The translations under genes and the position numbers were made by a program. A stretch of DNA of 64,000 nt from Buxus sempervirens (taxonomy: Eukaryota > Streptophyta > Magnoliopsida > Buxales > Buxaceae). The stretch spans positions 16,853,402-16,917,401 of the forward strand of contig OX387183.1 in assembly GCA_947561395.2 (NCBI GenBank), in the 5' to 3' direction. Within the stretch, counting starts at the first letter, position 1. Each line of letters begins with the position of its first letter. The notes under the pieces were generated by a model that was not told the origin of the DNA, did not search any database, and saw only the letters and a program-made list of their open reading frames with translations. This document shows positions 1 to 11,950 of this stretch, in pieces.

Positions 1-112
1 TTGCTTGAGATCCCGAGAAAGCGTAGATAGTTTTGACCTCAAGGGAAGAATTATACTGTTATGACTGTTTTTGTTCCAAGAAGTCTTGATCATAGCATGA
101 CAGGAAGACTCT
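1..112 (-). pseudogene. LINE ORF2 fragment, start of reverse transcriptase region
   Basis: Read on the minus strand, this stretch continues the frame that stops at the right edge of the next LTR (4408). Together they give the region just upstream of LINE RT: a PFRFEAFW motif on the far side, and here W, K and L-rich helical sequence ending SRDLKQ. The join is exact once one ACTCT target copy is removed. The element runs off the window's left edge, so the RT catalytic core is not visible. Family assignment rests on the endonuclease and ORF1 pieces to the right. Confidence 0.75.
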
Positions 113-1874
113 TGTGAGACATGGAAAATCACCTACATGACCTCCTAATCATCACACGGAATTCTACAAAACATGGATTTGCCACCATTCAAGTTAAGGT
201 GTGAATAAACACCAAATTGAGCATAAAAAGAACAAAATAGAGCTTAGCTAGCTTTAATTCATGGTCTATTCCAGAGATTGGGTAAGGGGGTTAAGTTATG
301 AATAGAGGAAGGTGTTAGGCACCCCTACTCATTCACACAAGGTGGTTGCCATATGCTATTCATGCTTAATAATTGCTTGCATACAAAATATTCAAAAGTA
401 TGTAAAAAGGGATAAACATATGTGTGATTTCTCCATATGAGTAGTCCAATAGATTTTGGACTCTCTCTATGGACATATCACCTCTAGGACTTTATGATCA
501 AGTAAAAATCAAAGTAAAACTTGAAGAAAAAACAAACCAAAACAAATCTGGAAAAATCAACTCAAGATTAAACCATTTAAGCTTAGAAAACTCAACCAAC
601 CATAAATCATTCAATTCAAACTCAAATTGAGTAAAACCAAAGCCATTTGAAAGCTTATATGAATTAGAAAATTCAGTGAAAATTTCGATTGGATCCGATA
701 AAAATCAAAGAAGATATGCTTGTTTAAAGTTGTTGTAAAACAGTAAAAGAGGTGAGTATTCAACTTTGAAAGCCTATTTGTGGAGATTGGCTTCATATAA
801 ATCCTTGAAAATTGATTTAAATGAAGTATGAGGTACCATTTTTCGTAGAATAGGCCTCACTAAAAACTTTATCCATTTGTAGCTTGTGTGTTCTCTCAAA
901 CATACTTAGAGGATCACAGATTGACTCTGTAATCTTCTACTGAGTAGCACAGGGTCATTCAAGCACACAGAGCTCAAATTAAAGTGAAAACTCTTAAAAC
1001 CAATTGGATTTGGAAGTAGACTTGTCAAGGAAGACTCAAAAATTAAAATCACTCAAATTGGAGTTAAAATGAGCCTTTGGTGCTCAATCAAAGTGACAAG
1101 TTCAGCAATCTGATCTGATTTAACTTATCAACTTTAATCAAATGGTTTGAAACATTGGCTCCATATAAATTGCTCAAATTTTACAGAATTAAACTAGACA
1201 TCTTCACCTATTACATTTCTTTGGAATCATTCAAAAATTCATCCATATGATGAAGTTATGAATGATCCAAGATAGGGTACAGGGTCTGTCCAGATTTGTA
1301 AAATTTAAGTAAAATGAAGACAAAACAGTGTGTGTGTGTTTGATCCACATGATATGATTTAAAATCACTTGAAATGACTTGAAAAATACTCAGAAAGATT
1401 TATGGCATGAATTTGGCTCAAATCTCTCATTAATTGGAAAGGAAGAGCCAAATTTACCCAAATAGATGAAAATTGCTTAAATAAGAGAGATTAGACCATG
1501 AGGTATTCTTTTGAACATAAAAACCAATTAAATTCAACTCACAAAGTCCTGAGAAGTTTCTCTAAGGCCTCTGATCTCAGATCTACCATATTGAGCATAG
1601 TAGATCTAAAATCTATGCTTATTTTGACAAAAATCAACTGATGTGTGTATGATTTTGTAGGAAATCAGATTTTTAGGAGAGAATTGAGATCTAATGCTAT
1701 AGAGAGCATAGATCTATGTAATTCCTCCAAATTTAAAACAAAATCATATATAAATAGCAAGCACACATGAATTCAACACAAATCACACAAGTATTTCATC
1801 ACAAATGGTTCTAAACCTAAGGATCCATTCTAATACTTATTTCCCCTAACTCTCTCTTCACGTTTTACGGTTAG

Positions 1875-2895
1875 TAAACATATATGTAATATCAAATCAA
1901 CAGACGATAAGTCACTGCAGGATTCATGAAATAAGACTGCCTTTAACTAGTGTAAAACCATGTTCACTATGCCACCTCCAGGCTTATGAGTGAAGCCGAG
2001 CTACACGGTCATCGACTTATTGCGGAAGAACCCATTCAGACACAGTAATGGGTTGGCATGTACTATCCTATCATAGCCGCAGCCAACCAGATACAAAGAA
2101 GGCCTCATCGAGATACACGATGGAAACGTGTGCGTGAACAAAGTGTTACAACTAGCAAAGAACAATCCTTTCCGCTATTTAGCTCATAACATGGATCTAT
2201 ATCGAGCTATGCCCACTAGACTCTAAAACCAAAACCAACAGAGAAATCTAGTAAGCACAACCCATCTCAGTCTCAATCGCATCATCCCGAGCTACACGGG
2301 GCATCTCCGAGATACACGGAGGCAACAACATCCCGAGATACACGGGCTAAGATGACCAAACCATCAAAGAAATCCCAGAAACATCGTTCAAGTACATGGA
2401 GAAAACCAAATAATCACATTTATCCAAAATGATTTGATTTCAAACCCTTTTTCAAAGTATTGCACAAAATTCCTTTTTTATAGCCAAAGTTTGGTGAAAT
2501 TGCCCAATTTCAGTTAAACCGGCAAATCCGAGTGTTGAAATACCCATTTAACTATGTTACTTAAGTCTGTCTTGTATTACTAGCTTAAATCCTAAACAGT
2601 AACTTATAAGAAGAATTTATACTCATTTCACTCTTATTTGGCCTAAAATCCCCAATTCCTTCTTTAACATTTTTAGTTTCTCTAAAATTCCCACATTGAT
2701 TTCATTTACAACCTTAGTACAATATAATATAGACTACCACCATATCTTCAGACATTAACTAAGATTTATATAGTTCAGACCTGCCCCACACTACTTTTCT
2801 AATTTACCACTTCCTTACTTAAGCAAAAATCTGATTCCGGTAGTTAAAACTCCAGATATGCCTCCCCTTTAACATCTAAAATTTTTTTACTCCTA
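1875..2895. other. Unrecognised 1-kb insert inside LTR copy A
   Basis: Alignment by eye with copies B and D fails just after the TTCACGTTTTACGG block and resumes at TGTGTCTAGAA near 3439. The insert has no convincing ORF. It carries the five AG(A/C)TACA hairpins annotated separately and then AT-rich sequence leading into the Cassandra-like repeat. Its boundaries are approximate and no target duplication was found. Confidence 0.5.
1995..2346. repeat. Array of five short hairpins with a constant 7-nt AG(A/C)TACA loop
   Basis: Five stem-loops share the loop AGMTACA while the stems differ. They are GCCG/CGGT (1995-2009), CATCG/CGATG (2106-2122), CCCG/CGGG (2286-2300), CTCCG/CGGAG (2305-2321) and CCCG/CGGG (2332-2346). 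The two inner pairs next to the loop are always C-G and G-C. The outer pairs change on both sides so that pairing is kept, with one G-T wobble. Function unknown. Confidence 0.75.
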
Positions 2896-3432
2896 TGTGA
2901 CATCCTGGCTGTCTGAGTGGGCTCGTGAATGGGTAATCTCACTGGGCGAGCTACCAGGCGAGAATGTGCATATGGTTGGGATCCCACAGCGCTTGGGGAT
3001 GCTAAAAGTAGTCTTAAGACCCCCAAATTAGCAAGAGGCCTTTTAAGGATTAACATGGGACTAAATCCCCTGGGAACCCTAAAGTTAAGGGTGCTTTATT
3101 TGTAACACCTCAGACCCATAACCAGCAAGATATTGTTTGCTCTGGGCCCACAGGCCCTCATGGATTCGTTCTTAAGGATAACACGAGAAAACTTCCCAGG
3201 GGTCACCCATCCTAGCAGTGCTCCCACCCGAGCACGCTTAACTTTAGGGTTCCCAGGGGATTTAGTCCCGTGTTGCTCCTTAAAAGGCCTCTTGCTAATT
3301 TGGGGGTCTTAAGACTACTTATAGTATCCCCGAGCGTTGTGGGATCCCAACCATATATGCACATCCTCGCCTGGTAGCTCGCTCAGTGAGATTACCCATT
3401 CACCCGCCCACTCAGACAGCCAGGATGTCACA
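2896..3432. mobile_element. Cassandra-like TRIM repeat in head-to-head inverted form
   Basis: The right part (about 3097-3432) reads TGTAACACCTCAGACC, then TATTGTTTGCTCTGGGCCC, then a 5S-like segment, and ends in GGATGTCACA. That is the layout of a Cassandra LTR (5S-bearing TRIM, LTR roughly 250-350 bp). The left part (2896 to about 3096) is an inverted copy of its 3' two thirds: TGTGACATCCTGG at the left edge mirrors CCAGGATGTCACA at the right edge. The inverted copy stops inside the 5S-like segment. No target duplication was found. Confidence 0.7.
3180..3262 (-). pseudogene. 5S rRNA-derived segment inside the Cassandra-like repeat
   Basis: Read on the minus strand it contains AGTTAAGCGTGCTCGGG (5S box A region, complement of 3227-3243) and, 13 nt later, AGGATGGGTGAC (box C region, complement of 3202-3213), then GGGAAGTTTTCTCGTGT. 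These follow the order and sequence of the 3' half of plant 5S rRNA with several substitutions. It is not a 5S gene: the 5' part differs and no T-run terminator follows directly. In Cassandra elements this segment is thought to supply an RNA polymerase III promoter. Confidence 0.75.
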
Positions 3433-3609
3433 AAAAGTGTGTCTAGAACCTTCCAACTCAAGCCTAAGACATGAATTGGGGGAATTTTACCAATTTTGAA
3501 GGCTAATTTGGGGAATTCAGACTTCCCAGAGAGAGGAATGGATGTAAATAAGTGAAAGCTCACAGGGTTTTTCAATTTGGAGTAAAACACTTGTATCCAA
3601 AAACACAGG

Positions 3610-3789
3610 TCGGATACAAATAAAATCTTTGTATTTGAAATATTATTTCAGACACAAAGAAAATATATGTATCCGAAAATTATTTCGGCTACAAAGATAT
3701 CTTTATAGTCGAAAAATAATTTCGGTCATATATAATATATGTATATCTGAAATAATATTTCGGATATACATAAAGACTTCATGACCGAA
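3610..3789. repeat. Hairpin array in LTR copy A, GGATAC/GTATCC type
   Basis: Consecutive imperfect inverted repeats lie here: CGGATACAAA with TTTGTATTTG (3611-3638); a long stem of about 20 bp with almost no loop (3679-3720); TTCGGTCAT with ATGACCGAA (3721-3729 and 3781-3789) enclosing ATGTATATCTGAAAT with ATTTCGGATATACAT (3739-3772). The array lies 600-800 bp from the TGTAAACACC end of the LTR. Confidence 0.7.
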
Positions 3790-4407
3790 ATGAGTTTTTG
3801 GTTCAAGGCAAAAATGATTGTTTGCACAGCTTCTGCATAGCCTTGACCCTTACGTGCACAAGTAATATTTATTTATATGTAATATCATTTAAGTAAATGC
3901 CCTCGTATTTTTTAATTTCCATTTACTTAAGATATTACATGTAAATAAGCAAACACCCCCCCCCCCCCCCCACAATTTGAATCCATTAAAAATAGTTTTA
4001 GACTTAAATTTCAAGTGAATAAAAAGTCAACTTTCTAGTTCAAGGCTAAATTCCGATTTTTTAGGTTCGGTAAAAAAATTTAACATGTTAATAATAAGGT
4101 ATTTGTCAAGATTTAAAGGCTCAAAAAATTCATTTATGCAATAACATTGCTAAAAACCTGATTACCAGGAAAAATTATCTTGAAATCTTGCCTTAAAAAA
4201 TATTTCATTTTTTGGGTCAAAAGTTAACAAAATTCAACTGGAAAAGTTTGACTTTGCGTAAAAGATTGAATTTGGGTCTTTTCCTTTGTGGTTTTGGATT
4301 CAAATGGGTTAAGGATCTTAAACCTACTGCTAAGAATTGAAAATTCCAATAAAATATTTCTTTCCTTCAAGATTTATAAAAAATCGTGCAATTTTGGGGT
4401 GTTTACA

Positions 4408-5159
4408 ACTCTTCAATCCAGAAGGCCTCAAAACGGAATGGCCTTGCTCTCCCTTTATATTCCTTTAGTTACTCCACCAGTATTGAGCAATGGTCAGAGG
4501 TGAAAATAGGCTGCGATATCACAATTGGATTGGCGAAGAAATCGAACAAATCATTTGAGAAGAAGACACGATTTATCTTTTCTGAAATTCTGCGCTGTAC
4601 TTGTTAGCCATTGCACCAAGTAAATTTGGGGCCATTCATTCTCATCTCCATTAAACCACACTTGTCTATAAGGTTTTGAAAATTTTCTACTTACCTTCTG
4701 TTCAATGGTAGCCCACCCCGTTTCTCAGAAGAATTCCTCATGGCATTAAAGTCACCCATCAAGATCCAAGGTGAAGTGAAACTCTTTGCCATATAATCAA
4801 TATAAAACCACTATTCTAGCTGGATGTCCACCTTCGAACTTGCATGTACAAAACAAACTAACCAGGTCAGGTTCTTGTATGAAATCTGTATCAAAATTGC
4901 CCTGTCAATGTTTGAAACTATATAAATATCCACCTCATTATTCCAAAGAATAATGAAACCCTCCTTGAGGTTACTGGATGGTAATACAAAAGAGTGTTTA
5001 AAAGACAGCTTGTTCACCACTCTACCAGCCGTTTTCTCACTAGCAAAGGTCTTTGATAAGATTACTACATTCGGCTTAGTCTTCAAAATTTGGTCTTTGG
5101 GGGTGAAATTGAGTCATGGATTGACTAATTCCATGACAATTCCAAAAGAAAAACTTCAT
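4408..5159 (-). pseudogene. LINE ORF2: endonuclease domain and start of RT, broken
   Basis: ORF2 starts at 5159 with MKFFFWNCHGI, the N-terminal motif of plant L1 endonucleases. It continues after a frameshift near 5086 with KPNVVILSKTFASEK and GFIILWNNEVDIYI. Further down (about 4770-4600) come MGDFNAMRNSSEKRGG, holding the catalytic GDFN, and FTWCNG. Near 4420 the PFRFEAFW motif precedes RT. The domain normally nicks target DNA for target-primed reverse transcription. Frameshifts and stops make it dead. It ends at the target site of LTR copy A and continues at 112. Confidence 0.85.
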
Positions 5160-5287
5160 CTTCACAGACCCGGATAAGCCCCCATATCCGACGGAGCTAT
5201 AATAGATGGAGATTCTAGAAAAAGTTATCTTTTCTTCTTCTGGTTTGGGGATACTTCCCCAGTAGTAGACTGGTTTGACTCCATCTC

Positions 5288-5955
5288 TCATATCTGAAGC
5301 TTATTGTGAACTTGTTGATTTCTTCGGAACTTCTCATTCTTCCTAAAATTGGAACTGACCGACAGCATTGGATTCTCAAACAAAGAAAGATGTGGGGTGA
5401 CTGATAAATGCATGTTCTTGGTCATGTTGTTCCACTGATTGTAGGTGAAGAAGTCAGATAGTAAAAGATTGAAAGAAGTCTTCTCCTTACCCACTGTAGG
5501 GCTACACTTAGCAACGAAAGAAAAATAAGTCCCAGAAGCACTATGGGGATCAACAGAGAACTCATTTGATGCTTCCTTAAGGCCTTTAGCTTCAGTCATA
5601 GGTAGTAGTGCTTGGGTTGAGCCCATCGGAATCTGCAAGCCCCAAGGTGCATCTCCATCACTAGATAGGCCCGAAGAGACCTTGTTCCTCAACAGCTCGT
5701 GGATGACCAATTTGTCAGGATCCGCTCATCCCTCACTTTCGGATTTAGAGCCTGACCTAGAACGTGAGAAGGCCAGTTGCCGATGACGACGACATGATGT
5801 TTTGTTCACGATATAATATCTCAATTCCATCTCACTGGAAGGTAGAGTAAGCATTATGCTGGGGTTTAGCTTGGAACATTCACTCGAAGGATGCCCAATC
5901 AATCAGCATGAGAAGCACAACTTCGGAAGACCCTCATGCACAAAGGAGATCCAAC
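5288..5955 (-). pseudogene. LINE ORF1, zinc knuckle and C-terminal part
   Basis: Directly left of the LTR insertion the minus strand reads EGLPKLCFSC, a stop, then LIGHPSSEC. This is the CX2CX4HX4C knuckle typical of plant LINE ORF1 (zf-CCHC_4) with the glycine codon turned into a stop. A 140-codon open stretch (5710-5288) of low-complexity ORF1 C-terminus follows. ORF1 encodes the nucleic-acid-binding chaperone of the element. It precedes ORF2 by about 130 bases, as in other plant L1 elements. Confidence 0.8.
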
Positions 5956-6714
5956 TGTGCGCATGGTCGCATGGAGGCGCACGTGAGAGCGCGAGCCTCT
6001 GGGGAATTCGGAGTCGCCATTGCTTGATGGGGTGCAGGCAGACACCAGGGTATCTATTCAAGTTTACTTTGATTAGTCTGCGGCTTTTTAGAGATCCTAA
6101 GTAAGTTCTCGATTACGTCCGGGGAAGTTCGAAGACACCCTGGCCTGCCCCGTCAGCCTGATGGGTCCCATGGGTCTCCCTGGTTCGAGTCAATTCAGTC
6201 TTACCCTTTCCTAATCTAGCATGCTTGTTTATTTGGTTTGAGTGGAGACCACTGAAGGTGTAGGTCCCCTTTATTTTATTTTTATCTTTTTAGTATTTAA
6301 TGAAGTGGGTCGGACGTAGGCCCCGTTGGAAGGCCCATCGGAATCCAAGTTGGGCTTTAGTCAAGCCCAAGGTCTATTAGGGTTATTGGGTAACCCTATT
6401 TTTGGATTTAAGTTATTTGATTTGGAATTAATTATATTAATTAAGTGGGTTAAGGCTTTTAGGGCCCAATGGGCTTGGACTTGACCCATGGGTAGTTAAT
6501 CAAGTGGCCTAAGACCCAATATCAAAATGGGCTTTGGTTTGGGCCGGACTAAGCATGGACCTCGTTGGAAGGTCCACAAAGCCTTGGTGGGCCCAAGTCT
6601 CAAAGTGGGCTTGGGTTGACCCAAAAAGCCCAATTGGTTCATTATATATGGGTATGGATCAGGTCGAATGGAATCGGGTTTGAAAATTGGATCTTTAAGG
6701 GTTTTTGGGTCTGA

Positions 6715-6818
6715 CCGCACTTAGGTTGCGGATTGGGTTTGACCACAGACCCAGTGTGGTCCAAGCCTAACCGCGTATATTATGCGGTCGAGTCTGAACC
6801 GCTCTATGTTTGCAGTTC
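6715..6818. repeat. Hairpin array in family-2 LTR X
   Basis: Four neighbouring stem-loops: CCGCA-(7 nt)-TGCGG at 6715-6731; GACCACA-(7 nt)-TGTGGTC at 6741-6761, a perfect 7-bp stem; ACCGC(G)-(7 nt)-(T)GCGGT at 6770-6788; GAACCGC with GCAGTTC at 6796-6818, one mismatch. Three have 7-nt loops. The stems are related (ACCGC) but not the same. Confidence 0.7.
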
Positions 6819-7401
6819 AACCCAAGACTCGAAATTGATCAAAATTATGGCGTGCCTCTGATCGTCGGCTCCCCTGGGACGTCCGCCAGCTGCTGTGAAC
6901 TCCAGAACTCTCTCACAGTAATTCAAACATTCGATTTTTGGCTGAAAGGTTTCTTTTATGGTGCTTTCAAACAGGGGATGATTTTTGCTTTTAATCATCC
7001 TCTTGGGTCTTGAAACAGAGACTCTAGGGGTCTCTATTTATTTGGATACAACCATCCCTTCTTCCCACCTTATGGCGATGCCACGAAAATCCAAAGAAAG
7101 CCTTGATCAAGGCTAAACAAACAAACCACCCCACAAATAGACATTCATCCTATATGATCATGCATTCAAACCAAATAACATCTATTAGGATGTAGTATGA
7201 TGCTACTATTCTCACCAAAACATAGTTAACCAGTAAAGAAATGACAGGAAAGTAAGGATGCCTACCACGTGACATGACATGATTTTTATGCATGAGAAAA
7301 CAAAGCACATGAGGTATTGATCATGCAAGATATGAGATGATTCCTTGGTATCTAAGCATACAATGTGTAACAAACCTATCAGACGCTAAAGGTAAAAATA
7401 C

Positions 7402-7551
7402 ATGTGATGAGCTAGCACAAACTATAAGGGGAGGATAAAACTAGATTAATATGTGATGAGTATGCACAAACTATAAAAGGATAATAAAACTAGATTAATA
7501 TGTGATGAGTATGCACAAACTATAAAAGGATAATAAAACTAGATTAATATG
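7402..7551. repeat. Tandem repeat, 49-bp unit, about three copies
   Basis: The unit beginning CTAGATTAATATGTGATGAG recurs at 7441, 7490 and 7539, so the period is 49 bp. A diverged partial copy lies upstream, from about 7402. It belongs to LTR copy X and is not seen in copy Y. Confidence 0.85.
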
Positions 7552-10500
7552 CAAATAATATAACCTATTATTGGAGAAGGGAAAGGGGGAGAAGAAAATC
7601 AAGGATACAAGGGACTCCTAAAGAGGACAAACCCCTCTTGAATAGTAAATCAATAAGAAGAATAATATTCTAAAATGATTTAAAACCTTCTTTTTACTCT
7701 TTGTACAAACTCTCTTCTCCCACCTTCGTATGGAGACCTCTTTCTTACCAAGAGGGTCTCATCTTATGCAATACAAGTAGTGGTGAGATCAAAATAGTGA
7801 GAAACAAATATTAACAAATAATATCAACATAGATAGAAAAAACTCACTTATATTGACTTGACTTTGCATATATTAAACAAAAGGTTGATAAAAAGTTTAC
7901 CTTGATCTTACCCTTGTCTTTAGGACTGTGGTGATCCCTTGAATGATGTGGACAACAATTTTGGAGCTTCCTCTAGCTCTAGAAGTGACTTCTCCCTTGT
8001 TCTTTGAGATCAAGGTAATGGAAAGGAGGTAGTTTGGGGGTATTTTGGGAATTCTTGTAGGTTGGAAGATGGGGTAGAGGTTTATGATGATTAATGGAAT
8101 GGAAATGGGGAGAGGTCTTATGCTGGAGAGAGTGGAGAGAATGGGGGTAGCCGGATAGAGGTTGAGGAGTAAAGGCCGAATGAAAAAAATGAGAGTCAAT
8201 CCATCTTTTTGTGCTATATGTCCAAAATATAAATATTTTTCATATAAATATTTTTCATATTTGCTTTTTTTTGAGAAAAATAATGATTTTTTGGGCCATT
8301 CTTATCCACCAGCTCATGGGGTTGACGCATTATCCATGTGCGTCAATCCATTTTTCATTTTATTTTAATTATTTGATTTTTATGATTTTAATATTATTTT
8401 ATTCATTGATTTTATTTGTTTAGTCGCACGTGCATTTTTGATATTCTTTTGTTTTCTATTTAATTTAATCAATAGATTTTTATTATGTAATATTATTTTA
8501 TTGTTAGATTTTTATTTTTTTGTCCTTTCTTTAATTCTTGCCACGTGTGTAGTTTTACCAGAACTTTGACTGCCTATAACTCTTTCATCTGGTGTCTGAT
8601 TTTAGCAACTTAGTGGCGTTGGAATCAGATTAAAATCCTCTATCCACTGAGCTATATTTTAGCAGCAAATTCGTGTTTTTAGCAGAAGCGTGAAGTCGCG
8701 TCTGTGAGACATGGAAAATCGACCGAAGTGATTCCTTATCATCACACGGGCTCAAGAAAAAGGGAGGAGTCGCCACCATTCCTTTTAGGTGTGAATGGAC
8801 ACCAAAACAATGAAAATGCAATGTAAAGGCAAAAATTAAAGTAAAATACAATAAAAAAACAAAAGATACCAGAGATGGGGTAAGGGGATTAGATTATGAA
8901 TAGGGGAACGTGGTTGCCAAGTATTGTTCATGCTCAAAATAAAGAAAGCTTGCTAATTAAAACAATTAAAAGCTTAAAAATAATTAAACATATGTATGAT
9001 TTCTCCACATGAGAAGTCCAATGAATTCTAGACCCTCTTTGTGGGGATATCACTTCTAAGATACTCCCAATTAATGAAAATCCAAACGAAACTTGAATGC
9101 AAGCAAGTTAAGGCCAATCCGGAAAACTCGGTAAAAGATGGAGCCTTTTTTACCATAAACCATTCAAATTAAATTCAAATTGAATGAGACCAATGACAAT
9201 TGAAAGATTATGGCAAATAGAAGACTTAGTAAAATTTTCAAGTAAATCCGATTAAAATCCCAAGAGTTACGCTTGTTTGAAATTCACTGTTATAATTTGA
9301 CAAAAGTAGTAAGTGGACAACTTTGAAAACCTATTTGTAAAGATTGGCTCCATATAAATCCTTAAAAATTTGCATGAATGAAGCATGAGGTGCCATATTT
9401 CACATAAAATATGCCTCATACCAAACTCCATTCGGATGTGGCTTGTGTGACCTCCCGAACATGCTTAGAGGATCACAGATTAACCCAGAATTTTGTTATT
9501 GAGCAGTTCTGAGTCAATCAAACACAAAAACCACAAATGAAATCAAAAAGTCTTGAAACCAATTGGATTTGAAAGTAAACTCACAAAGAAAAACACAGAA
9601 CTCAAAATCACTCAAATTGGACTTAAGACGAGCAAATGGTGCTCAGTAAAAGTGACAGGTTCAGCAATCTAACCTGAACTGACCTGTCGACTTTGACTAA
9701 GTGGTATAAAAAATACACTCAATAAAAATTAATGAAATTTTACAGATAAAAACTAGACAACCTCACCTTTCACATATCTTTGGAATCACTCCAAAATTCA
9801 TCCGGATGATGAAGTTATGGGTGTTCAAAGATGGCTTACAGGTGCTGTCCCGATTTAAAAACTTTAGATAAAATCCACTCCAAGACAGCGAGTATTTGCA
9901 CATGATCAATGCATTGTAAACTAAAATCATTTAAACAATGTTGGAAAACCTCCATAAATATGTAGGGGACAAATTTGGCTTCAAACTCTCATGGATTAGA
10001 GAGAAAATACCAAAATCCCCAAAATTGAGCCAAAATGCTCGAAACTGAGAGGTTAGACCATGAGGTCTTCTCTGCTCAAAGAAAAAAACTTTCTTGTAAT
10101 CTTTGAAAATCATTAGAACATGTCCAAGAAAGATTTACGGCAAGGAATTGATTCATTTATCTTATTGATTAAGAGAACGAATCGAATATGCCCATTTTGA
10201 GACAGAAATCCCGATTTGAGAGATTAGGCTATGAAAAGCTTCATCTCTAAGGGGATTACTTGAAATCCATTAAAGAATCATAAAAACTTGATCTAAGGTC
10301 ATTTGTTTCAGATCTATCACAATGAATATGATAGATCTAAAATACAAACCTATATCCCATCAAAACGAGTGAGATGTGTGCATGTGTGAAAATCATCTTT
10401 GTTCGGAGGGAATAGAGATCCAATGCTATAAAGAGCATGGATCTTGGTGTAAGCACCTTATTTTTGCACCCCTGGAAGTGCTAAAAATGGAAACCCTGGC

Positions 10501-11118
10501 AAAAAGTCAAACCCCGAGGGGACAAAAAGTTGATTTTTTGATCAGGTGATAGTTGACCACCTTGCTTTATCTCATTGGATAGAGAATCCTGATACGGTTC
10601 CAACGCAACTGAGTTTGCAGGAATCGGAGTCCGGATGGAGGTTCTGCGGGCGGTCAAACTTGAGGGGGAGCAGAAAGTTGACTTTCTGATAAACCCCGAT
10701 CCAGGTGCTTACCCCCATGCCATTGGATAGAGGGCTCCGATATGATTCTAACGCAATTGAGTTTGCCCAGATCGGAGCCCGGATGAAGAAAATATGAGCT
10801 GACAAAATTCCTGAGCAGCAAAACCGGCAAACTGCGAACGTGGCAGAGAGCTACACACGTGGCAAGTTGCGTAGGAAAATATCTCGGGGATCAAATCCGT
10901 GAATATCCAAACATTCAAAAGATCCCAGGGACCAATCTGAAAATATCTGAATAAAATAATATTAAATCAAAATATCCCAGGGACTATATCTTAATTTTCA
11001 GATTTTTAAGGCAAACCCGCGGTGGCATTAAATGATTTAATCATTTTGTCACTCGCGCTGAGCGACAGCTACTCGGCACGAGCTCGACGCAAGCTTAGCG
11101 GATCCTTTTTTTCTCTCC

Positions 11119-11126
11119 TATAAAAA
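11119..11126 (+). promoter_or_regulatory. Likely TATA box of family-2 LTR Y
   Basis: TATAAAAA lies in a CT-rich context, about 670 bp into the LTR, with a CG-rich stretch about 25-35 nt downstream where transcription would start. A GTAATG donor-like site follows at about 11454. It sets the sense of family 2 as TGTAAGCACC first. Confidence 0.5.
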
Positions 11127-11799
11127 CCGCGCGACGCTCCATTGCAAGGGGTCCGGATTTTGGTGGGTGGTTTTGAGTTCGGCTTTCTTCCTGATTGGGG
11201 TTTTCTTTTTCGTTGGCTTCTTCTTCGTCGGGCACAGGTGGTCTTGACCACCATCTTACCCAACAAAAAAAAAAAAACCAGACACACTTCTTCCCCACCT
11301 TCCTCGGATCTTTCTTCCCATCCTCATCCTCACCTCTTGATGCTCGAAGGAGAAAGAGGAACCTGCTCTTGATGCTCGAAGGAGGAGGCTCCAGCAACTG
11401 CTCGTGCACTCCCAGGAAGCCTCACGCACACCCTGCCAAGGATTAAAACCAAGGTAATGTTCCCTGTTTAGTACAAATAAGAATGACCTCGTCTTTGCCA
11501 AGTTGTTTGCTGTTATTGTTGGTATGGATTTGAAGGTGGGAGCCTGTTCCCCATGATTTCTCCATCTGTTGTACCCGATATAAGCCCCCTCTTCCCTTCG
11601 TCAGTCCGGTTCTTTGTTGTCTTCGGGATTGGATTTTTGCCAAGAGATTTTGATTTGGATGATGAACTAGGTTAGATTAACTTCGATGCATGTTTAAATG
11701 CCTTATGGGAGTCGTAGAAACACCAGAAAGTGGTTACAGGGCTTGAAAATCAAGCCAGACATTGAGTTTGAGAGAAAAATAGAGAACCAGGGGTATGTA

Positions 11800-11950
11800 C
11801 TAAGCTCGCGCGGAGCACCTTTGCATCCGCCGAGCTTGCGCGGAGCACTTTTTGCATCCGCTGAGCTCGCGTGAAGCTCATGCGCGGATGCCTTTTTTTT
11901 GGTTGTTTTGGTCCGCTGACCTCGCGCCTAGCGCCCGGAGGTCAGCGCAT
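11800..11950. repeat. GC-rich degenerate repeats and hairpins in LTR Y
   Basis: The motif GAGCTCGCGCGGAGCAC followed by TTTGCATCCGC recurs three times with changes. TGAGCT-(7 nt)-AGCTCA forms a stem-loop at 11862-11880, and CGCTGACCT pairs with AGGTCAGCG at 11914-11947. It is much more GC-rich than its surroundings. Confidence 0.65.

Larger units (their letters stand above)
113..4407 (-). mobile_element. Solo LTR, family 1 (Tat/Ogre-like), copy A, with internal insertions
   Basis: On the + strand it begins TGTGAGACATGG and ends GGGGTGTTTACA, flanked by ACTCT at 108-112 and 4408-4412, an exact 5-bp target duplication. Transcription sense is minus, judged from the TATA box in sister copies. 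It shares with copies B to E the GTGTTAGGCACCCC block, the GTGTGAATNNACACCAAA block and the TTCACGTTTTACGG block. LTR length (about 2.7 kb in copy D) and the GTGTTAGGCACC motif fit Tat/Ogre Ty3/gypsy LTRs; that lineage is inferred. It is longer than its sisters because about 1.5 kb of foreign sequence (1875-3432) replaces a 0.3-kb part. No internal retrotransposon region is present. Confidence 0.85.

Noticed and set aside
3180..3262. Functional 5S rRNA gene
   Set aside because: Only the 3' half is 5S-like, with many substitutions, inside a Cassandra-like LTR.
11095..11501. Several overlapping open frames in both strands
   Set aside because: They lie in the transcribed leader of LTR Y; composition is from GC-rich low-complexity sequence, with no homology recognised.
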